Below are positions 32,691 through 38,301 of a DNA stretch of 38,301 bases, piece by piece. Source of the DNA: Candidatus Heimdallarchaeota archaeon (GTDB taxonomy: Archaea > Asgardarchaeota > Heimdallarchaeia > Heimdallarchaeales > JAJRWK01). The notes beneath the pieces were generated by a model. It was given only the letters and a program-made list of their open reading frames with translations. It was not told where the DNA came from and ran no database searches. A program made the translations under genes and the position numbers. The stretch's first letter is position 1. Each line of letters begins with the position of its first letter. Location: positions 1 to 38,301 of the forward strand of contig JALTMP010000321.1 in the NCBI GenBank assembly GCA_027001645.1, read 5' to 3'.

Positions 32691-32837
32691 AAGGTAGCAT
32701 GGAGAAGAAAAACAATGCAGATCAAAATGCTGAGTAATATGCGAACGCTACCGTCTCCTATCAACTCAGATGCATCTCTTTTCCTTTTTGAAAATACTTA
32801 CATCCATCCAAGTATAGGACCTATCTAGGTGAAATCT

Positions 32838-34991
32838 ATGCAAAAGTTATTTCTGATCCTGGCCATCTTGATGCTGACTACCAGCGTTGCTGTGAGTACA
32901 GAACTTCTTGCTAATCAACTAGAAGACACCAATGCCAACAAAGGCCTCGATCAAGAAATAGTTCGATCCACACCTAGTGATGTTTACATTGAAGAGTATG
33001 CTAGATATGAGCGTGCGGTTGGGAATGAACGACCAAGACAATATTTGAAAGGACTAGTTTCTTGGTTTCTTCTAGCAGGTGTTTCAATTGAGTTTTTCTT
33101 GAACACATCTGATATTATTGGTGAACCTAAAATCTGGGACCCAAACGACCCCAATGATCCAACAAAGGTCGAATACGAGATACACCCTGACCGCATCACT
33201 ATAACCCCCAGTAGCCAAACTTTCATGTACGAAATAGAAGCTTATTACGACCCTGACGTAATCGGAGATACTGGATTCATTGTTATCTTCCAGACTCAAA
33301 CCGTAAACTTTCCCCTAAACTTCGATCTAGAAAACGGCACTACTATCTATGCTTACACCGATTACAAATACACTGTCCTACTCCCTGAAGGAGCCGGAAT
33401 CGTTAGTTACGGCCCTACTGATGCAGAGCTCTTCAAAGAAGGGAATCGCTTTGGTTTAAAATGGGAATATCGCCATCGGGCAATGGACAGTAAACATGAC
33501 CCCTTTGTAGGTGTTATTACATACGCCTTTGATCCCATCTATCTCCAATTTACCGAGATTATCTATCAAAACCGAAAACAACAAGAAATCAAACAAGAAC
33601 AAGAACAGCGTCTCCGTCTCCAAAACCTTGCTCTCATACTCATTGCCATTTTCAGCTTCATTGCGGCCCTACTGGCAATCTTACTTGCCTACCTCATAGT
33701 AAAACGACAGTTTAAGCCTAAATTGGAAGAAGCCAAGCAACTTCCTCGAAAAACAGCCAAAGATGTTGAAAAGACAAGAACCATGCAGAAAAAAATAGCA
33801 GCATTTCTAGCAATCGGATTCTTGGTTCTTTCATCACAAGCATTCCTATCAGTAACATTTGCTCAAGATGCAATACAACCAAAAAATGATCGCATTGTTT
33901 GGGATGGGGTCATTGAATTGTTCAAGGACGGTCTTTCAGAGGAAACCGTCCAGATGGCTCTTCCAATTCCCCAGTCCAGAATAGTTATCTGGGTTAACAC
34001 TTCTCAAGTTCTTGCCTTTACACCTTATGATTCATCTGGAGCTGAGCTCAACTACGAGACCTTTTCGGATCGATTTGTTGTAAATAACCCTGGGGATTAT
34101 ATCAAGTATCGCATGACTAAGCCCTATGAGGTTTACAATAACAGCGGAATGCTCATCTACATCAATCGGTTCTGGCTGGAATTTGTGAATCCAAATGCTC
34201 AACCCGATGAAATCTCGTATTTTCCAGCAGACATAACTTACACTGTTGTGTTACCCAGTGACGCCATTGTATATTCCGCTTCCCCGTCAGACCTCATGAA
34301 ATTTGAGCGGGGTCAAGATGGCAGAAAAAGGATCTCTTTCAAAGATGAATTACGGCAGATAGACGCATTTCATGATCCCTTCACTCTTCAAGTAACGTTT
34401 AGCTTTGAAAATGTCCTAGATGCAATCGAGAACCTAAATGTTGAATTTGAGCAGTTTAAGGTAGAAACCTTAAATCAACAAGAACTTATCCAATCAACAG
34501 CACAACAACTGCTCCTCATTGCTCTCCTTGCAATCATTACTCCAATTCTAGCATTCATCCTTGCTTATTGGGTTTTTAGAAAAAGATTTCAACGTATGCT
34601 TGAGGAGCAACAAGAAAAAACCGAGGAAGAACTACTTTTAGAATCTCCTCAGATACAAATTCTCCTCGAGATGCAGAAGAATCTTGAAAAACAACCTTGG
34701 CGTGCAGTCAAAGGTGCCTACGACATGTTGAAACACCTATTAGCAACCATTAGCCATCAGTCTCTCGATCGATTCGATCTCGACATTGCCTTACAAGAGC
34801 TTATTGAGCTAGGGTATTCTGTTGATATTGAACGGATTAAGGAAACCTACAAGTTGTTGCAACCCCTAATCGAAACCATCGAACGCGAAAAAGGCATTCC
34901 AATGGATAATGACGAAGCTGCCAGAATCATTCAAGACACTGATGATCTAATTCAAGAGCTGTGGAAAATATACCGGAGGCAAAAAACATGA
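32838..34991 (+). CDS. membrane protein with tandem-duplicated signal/extracellular/TM units
   Basis: A 717-residue protein in the MoxR cluster. Unit 1 has a signal peptide (MQKLFLILAILMLTTSVAV), an extracellular domain and a helix at about 264-290. Unit 2 starts at Met316 (MQKKIAAFLAIGFLVLSSQ), repeats the domain and has a helix at about 557-580. The units align over YKYTVLLPEG / ITYTVVLPSD and HDPFVGVITYAF (about 221) / HDPFTLQVTFSF (about 514), offset by 293 residues. A charged cytoplasmic tail (581-717) follows. ATG 32838 is preceded by AGGTGA; GTG 32829 is an alternative. Unit 2 opens with a second signal-like helix. The family is unknown to me. Confidence 0.78.
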   Translation: MQKLFLILAILMLTTSVAVSTELLANQLEDTNANKGLDQEIVRSTPSDVYIEEYARYERAVGNERPRQYLKGLVSWFLLAGVSIEFFLNTSDIIGEPKIWDPNDPNDPTKVEYEIHPDRITITPSSQTFMYEIEAYYDPDVIGDTGFIVIFQTQTVNFPLNFDLENGTTIYAYTDYKYTVLLPEGAGIVSYGPTDAELFKEGNRFGLKWEYRHRAMDSKHDPFVGVITYAFDPIYLQFTEIIYQNRKQQEIKQEQEQRLRLQNLALILIAIFSFIAALLAILLAYLIVKRQFKPKLEEAKQLPRKTAKDVEKTRTMQKKIAAFLAIGFLVLSSQAFLSVTFAQDAIQPKNDRIVWDGVIELFKDGLSEETVQMALPIPQSRIVIWVNTSQVLAFTPYDSSGAELNYETFSDRFVVNNPGDYIKYRMTKPYEVYNNSGMLIYINRFWLEFVNPNAQPDEISYFPADITYTVVLPSDAIVYSASPSDLMKFERGQDGRKRISFKDELRQIDAFHDPFTLQVTFSFENVLDAIENLNVEFEQFKVETLNQQELIQSTAQQLLLIALLAIITPILAFILAYWVFRKRFQRMLEEQQEKTEEELLLESPQIQILLEMQKNLEKQPWRAVKGAYDMLKHLLATISHQSLDRFDLDIALQELIELGYSVDIERIKETYKLLQPLIETIEREKGIPMDNDEAARIIQDTDDLIQELWKIYRRQKT

Positions 34992-35638
34992 ATTCAAACA
35001 AATCACTTTCAATGCTCCTTTTGGTTCTCCTATTCTTTGGTGCTATGAACATATCCTTAGGAGCTGCAGCACCCGCTACACAGACCTACATCGAAGATTT
35101 CGATGATGGCTTTCAACTCAAAATTCAAGTAACGGGAGAATTACAATGGCCAGAACAAGAGCCCCAACCGATCAATGTCACAATAATCGCGCATGAAATG
35201 CCTTTGGACGTGGCTGCAAGGATTTTCATTACGCTCATTAGCATTCAAGTAATCCAAGGGGATCAAGCCATCGATCTAAAAGCATCTACCATAAACAAGG
35301 CCCTAGACGCAATCAATCAATCTATCACAGAGACCATAACTCTGAATCCGCCACCAGTAGACAGTTTTCATTTAAACGTCACTGTGATCGGATCAACAGA
35401 ATTGGGAGGAAACCAATCCCCCCAGAAGCAAGTGGTAGTCCAGTTTCCTAAAGAAGGGTCGATAATTGTTTTGAGAGAAGAATTAAAGCCATTGATTCAA
35501 CTTTATGGTTTTCCTGATCGAACTTCATTTTGGTTGTGGTTCCGAATCTTCTTGGTTCCCCTTGGGATTATAGCACTACAATTTGGGTTTGTAGCCACAT
35601 ACGTTGGTTTGAACAAAATGCGGAGGAAACAAAAGTGA
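34988..35638 (+). CDS. secreted/membrane-anchored protein of the MoxR-DUF58 cluster
   Basis: A 216-residue protein: a signal peptide (about 1-25, SMLLLVLLFFGAMNISLG), a strand-rich extracellular domain (about 26-180) and a C-terminal helix (WFRIFLVPLGIIALQFGFVA) ending in a basic tail MRRKQK. Both its ends overlap its neighbours: the ATG overlaps the previous stop (ATGA), with GGAGG at about 34976-34980, and its stop overlaps the next start (GTGA). This is strong evidence for one operon. I recognise no domain. The one-pass type I layout suggests an extracellular sensor or assembly partner of the two flanking membrane proteins. Confidence 0.76.
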   Translation: MNSNKSLSMLLLVLLFFGAMNISLGAAAPATQTYIEDFDDGFQLKIQVTGELQWPEQEPQPINVTIIAHEMPLDVAARIFITLISIQVIQGDQAIDLKASTINKALDAINQSITETITLNPPPVDSFHLNVTVIGSTELGGNQSPQKQVVVQFPKEGSIIVLREELKPLIQLYGFPDRTSFWLWFRIFLVPLGIIALQFGFVATYVGLNKMRRKQK

Positions 35639-37263
35639 GTATTACCACCTCAAGACAAGACAAAAAACCAACAGACGCCTATTCCAGAGTAGTTGACAAG
35701 GTCAGAGCATACCTTCGCTTTTTCGGAATGAAAATTACCGCTGTCAAGCCAGGGAACCGTAGGGCAAGCATTTACGCAAGAAGAGGAGTTTATCCCTCTC
35801 AAGTTCAAATTCACATAAGAGAAACAATCAAGGGAACTGCAGTAGTTTTTCGGCCTCACAACTATTGGACCTCTTTCTTCGCTGGTCTACCATATTTTTT
35901 CCTTGGGTTGTTTTCTCTCCTCGCTTACCAGACCCCTGCAAATAAATTAGTAGAAAAATTCTCTTCATGGGCGCTCATAAACCCCGGTATTCTCTTCTTT
36001 GGGACAGAAAATCCTAGTTGGTATATTGGCCTCATATTTTTAGTACTTGGAGCAATGTACTCCATTGTCGAAATTGTCGAGCGAAATATTAGAGTAAGCA
36101 AGCTCAAACAGCGATTTCCTTACTTCACAAGAAATGCAATCTGGTCTCCTTCTGACACTCCAACTGTTATTGATGTAATTCGTTCAACAAACTCTCCTTT
36201 CATATTCTCTTACATCATTGCGATTGTCTATTTCTCTCCCCTAAGCTTAGACCAGGAAATTCTCAATAAGTTAATTTCCGTATATGGGATATCTGCTGAG
36301 CAGTTGCATCAATCAATTACGATTGCCTCATTCATAATCATAACGTTTGTTGCTGGATTGTACTCCGGTGGGAAAATCATTCATCATGTTGCTTTTAGAT
36401 CTAAGATCGACCCCTCAGCTAGACTAAAAGGAACTCACCGAGAAAAAAGGTTGCAAATCCTCGCTATTGGGTCTACAACTGGCGGCCTAGCAGTTTTGCT
36501 CATTATTATGGTTATAGGTGCGATATTTGGATTTCCAAACTGGCAAATTCTCCTCCTTCTAACTCCTATTATCGGTGCTGGAGCTGGGGCCCTAGGTGCT
36601 CTAGCAGCAAACGAGGGGGAAGAATGGCTAATTGGCTTCTCAGTTGCTTACTTCTTGGCTGCTGACATGATTTTTGTCTTCAATACCGGAAAAAATGGAG
36701 GCTTCGCTTGGCTTATCATCATCACATTGATGTTGCTTTTGTTTCCGCTTTCTAACTATGTCATGGCAAAATTCATCCAGCAGACCAGTTCTGCTCATGA
36801 TGAAGATCCCCAGTTATTCTATTCGCTCTTTCCTCTCTTTCTCTACGTATCAATTTTCTATTTCAGAAAAGAAAAACAAGCAAGCCAAGTCATCCAGAAG
36901 ATAATACAAACCGCCGAGGAATCAGCAGTCGTTTCCGATACAGACATGGAACGATTGAGAATGGTACTAATAGATAAGCAGAGACTAATCTCAAAAAACC
37001 CCACACTCCCATCTGTCGCTAAACTATACTTTTCAATTATTTCTAAATACACATTAAGTCAAAAGGAAACCACACTAATACCTACTCCCGAAGAATTAAT
37101 CGATTGGATTAAGAACAAGATTCCAGCAACTTCCGCGCTCTCGGTTGATGAAAACATTCTGACTATTGATGCTGCTCTTTGGAATCCCCATTACATCCCT
37201 GATAATTCTGAACTAAGCCAGGCTGAAATTGAGTTGCAAAAGATACTAGACCTAATTAAATAA
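35635..37263 (+). CDS. large polytopic membrane protein of the MoxR-DUF58 cluster
   Basis: A 542-residue protein with a basic cytoplasmic N-terminal domain of about 80 residues (KVRAYLRFFGMKITAVKPGN). About eight to ten membrane segments follow, roughly between residues 80 and 415; one is Gly/Ala-rich (TPIIGAGAGALGALAANEGEEW). A soluble C-terminal domain (about 420-542) closes it. I chose GTG 35635 because it overlaps the previous stop (GTGA) and follows GGAGG (about 35622-35626); the frame is open further upstream, but that would run deep into the preceding gene. No transporter or enzyme signature is recognised. By position it may play the part of the large membrane proteins usually found beside MoxR and DUF58 genes. 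Confidence 0.76.
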   Translation: MSITTSRQDKKPTDAYSRVVDKVRAYLRFFGMKITAVKPGNRRASIYARRGVYPSQVQIHIRETIKGTAVVFRPHNYWTSFFAGLPYFFLGLFSLLAYQTPANKLVEKFSSWALINPGILFFGTENPSWYIGLIFLVLGAMYSIVEIVERNIRVSKLKQRFPYFTRNAIWSPSDTPTVIDVIRSTNSPFIFSYIIAIVYFSPLSLDQEILNKLISVYGISAEQLHQSITIASFIIITFVAGLYSGGKIIHHVAFRSKIDPSARLKGTHREKRLQILAIGSTTGGLAVLLIIMVIGAIFGFPNWQILLLLTPIIGAGAGALGALAANEGEEWLIGFSVAYFLAADMIFVFNTGKNGGFAWLIIITLMLLLFPLSNYVMAKFIQQTSSAHDEDPQLFYSLFPLFLYVSIFYFRKEKQASQVIQKIIQTAEESAVVSDTDMERLRMVLIDKQRLISKNPTLPSVAKLYFSIISKYTLSQKETTLIPTPEELIDWIKNKIPATSALSVDENILTIDAALWNPHYIPDNSELSQAEIELQKILDLIK

Positions 37264-37271
37264 AACGTGAG

Positions 37272-38180
37272 ATGAAAATGCTAGAACCCCTACTACGCCG
37301 TAAACTTCGCAATCTTTTCATCCAATCGCGGATTAAAGTAACAACGTTCTTACAGGGTCATAGACGATCCGTTTTTCTTGGGCCAGGGACAGAATATGCT
37401 GATTTACGAGAATACGTCCCGGGTGATGACTTGAGAAGGGTTGATTGGAGAGCCACAGCTCGAAGACCCGGAACCTTGATAGTTCGAGAGTATGAAGTTG
37501 AACGGAATGTAAATGTCCTCGTCACTATTGACGCCAGCCAATCAATGTTGCTCGGAGAAGGTTCTCCCAGAATTCGTTCTGCTATTTTGGCTGCAGCCGC
37601 GCTTGGTCAGGCTACAATCAATAGCCGCGATTTTTTTGGAATTGGTCTCTTCTCCTCAGATATTGACTTGTTCCTTCCTCCAAGAGGAGGAAGAAGACAT
37701 CTGTACTCCGCGCTCTCAAAAGCTATTGGTGTAATTCCCAGTGGAACAACCACTCTTGGCCCCTCGATTAGGGAGGTCGCTGGAAAACTCAAGAGAAGAA
37801 GCATTATTATCATTATTACTGATTTGCATGATAATTTTGAAGAAACCATCAAGGGTTTTCGAGCTGCTGTTAGTAGGGGGCATGATATTCATGTGATACA
37901 CATTAGCGACCCTTTGGAGTACGTATTCCCAGGAAGGCTTGGAAAGGTGAAAATCTTCGACCCTAACCAAGATGACCCCGTAGTAATTGATCTTTCTGAT
38001 CCCATTGATCGGGGGATCTACTATGAAGCTTTGATCCAAGAAATCGAGAACGTGCGGAATTTTGTCAAAACCCTAAGATCGCTTCGAATCCGGGTTGTTG
38101 AAGCATCTACAAAGGACGTGGTAGATCAAATACTTTTAACATATTACAGCGCGAAGCGAAGAGGAAAGGGATTGAGATGA
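37272..38180 (+). CDS. DUF58 domain protein (MoxR partner)
   Basis: A 302-residue protein of the DUF58 family. The core signature REYVPGDDLRRVDWRATARR is at 46-65, followed by a von Willebrand A-like domain with the metal-site motif DASQS (87-91) in VLVTIDASQSML. The later IIIIITDLHDN fits the VWA fold. DUF58 genes are typically adjacent to MoxR ATPase genes; here the two are separated by three membrane-protein genes. It starts nine bases after the preceding stop, and its stop overlaps the next start (ATGA). There is no signal peptide or membrane helix, so it is probably cytoplasmic and membrane-associated through partners. Confidence 0.93.
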   Translation: MKMLEPLLRRKLRNLFIQSRIKVTTFLQGHRRSVFLGPGTEYADLREYVPGDDLRRVDWRATARRPGTLIVREYEVERNVNVLVTIDASQSMLLGEGSPRIRSAILAAAALGQATINSRDFFGIGLFSSDIDLFLPPRGGRRHLYSALSKAIGVIPSGTTTLGPSIREVAGKLKRRSIIIIITDLHDNFEETIKGFRAAVSRGHDIHVIHISDPLEYVFPGRLGKVKIFDPNQDDPVVIDLSDPIDRGIYYEALIQEIENVRNFVKTLRSLRIRVVEASTKDVVDQILLTYYSAKRRGKGLR

Positions 38181-38301
38181 GGAGACTAGGGCTTCCCTTA
38201 ATATTCTCTATTATTCTTTTGGGTGTTTTCTCTGCACACACAGTCATTCCAGTTACTGCTTCAGAAAGTGCCGAAGGTGATCCAACTCCACCCACTGGAG
38301 G
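38177..38301 (+). CDS. signal-peptide protein, cut by the window end
   Basis: Only the first 41 codons are present. They encode a signal peptide (MRRLGLPLIFSIILLGVFS, ending near VIPVTAS) and the start of an acidic, Pro-rich mature part (ESAEGDPTPPTG). The ATG overlaps the DUF58 stop by four bases (ATGA), and GAGGAAAGG lies just upstream, so it is the next gene in the MoxR-DUF58 operon. In comparable clusters this place is often taken by a transglutaminase-like or VWA membrane protein, but nothing here confirms that. Confidence 0.75.
   Translation, partial: MRRLGLPLIFSIILLGVFSAHTVIPVTASESAEGDPTPPTG

Noticed and set aside
33783-34991. The second half of the 717-residue protein as a separate gene starting at Met316
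   Set aside because: The frame is continuous with no stop, and no clear Shine-Dalgarno or TATA box precedes base 33783; kept as one gene and noted as a likely fusion.
35530-35634. Upstream GTG extension of the 542-residue membrane protein
   Set aside because: It would overlap the previous gene by more than 100 bases; the GTGA overlap at 35635 with a good GGAGG is the better start.

Overview
The window looks like an archaeal chromosome segment. The evidence is TATA boxes about 22-35 bp before start codons (often with no leader), Shine-Dalgarno sites inside operons, an archaeal-type phosphoglycerate kinase, an AMP phosphorylase, FlaI/TadC-type filament genes, class III (prepilin-type) signal peptides, a dolichol-kinase-like CTP kinase and a small EMC6-like membrane protein. 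Moderate A+T content, the secreted proteins and the EMC6-like gene would fit an Asgard archaeon (perhaps Heimdallarchaeia-like), but that placement is inference. I saw no rRNA, tRNA, CRISPR array, transposase or phage gene. The intergenic gaps are all shorter than about 250 bp.

Layout. 1-6020: the tail of an ABC-transporter ATPase gene cut by the window edge, an alpha/beta hydrolase, acylphosphatase, an aldo/keto reductase and two tandem phosphohexomutase paralogues. 6151-14019: a type IV filament locus with a PilA-type pilin, a small membrane-anchored protein, a FlaI/TadA-type ATPase, two TadC-like platform proteins, a coiled-coil protein and three pilin-like proteins with a G-Q processing site. 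14151-16493: an EMC6-like membrane protein, then on the minus strand two coupled unknown genes and a dolichol/phytol/diacylglycerol-kinase-family gene. 16733-19906: a large, probably highly expressed surface protein with its own TATA box, Shine-Dalgarno and hairpin terminator. 20086-26515: AMP phosphorylase, a NatAB-like ABC exporter, a zinc-site protein of unknown function, then on the minus strand phosphoglycerate kinase and a zinc-finger membrane protein. 26640-31654: a HerA-type ATPase with a long C-terminal extension, a multi-spanning membrane protein, a GNAT acetyltransferase, and a zinc-ribbon membrane protein that looks like a site-2-protease scaffold without its HExxH motif. 31704-38301: a MoxR / membrane proteins / DUF58 cluster that runs off the right edge.

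How they work together. The filament locus is nearly self-contained: ATPase, two platform proteins, a main pilin candidate and minor pilins. It lacks a prepilin peptidase in the window and most resembles the archaeal Epd/Tad branch of type IV filaments. The MoxR-DUF58 locus follows the usual AAA+ chaperone / DUF58 partner arrangement around membrane proteins, but its three membrane components are unfamiliar and the largest is an internal tandem duplication. The other genes belong to sugar-phosphate, nucleotide and lipid-carrier metabolism. The most notable observations are the filament locus, the EMC6-like protein, the apparently inactive S2P-like protein and the duplicated protein in the MoxR locus.
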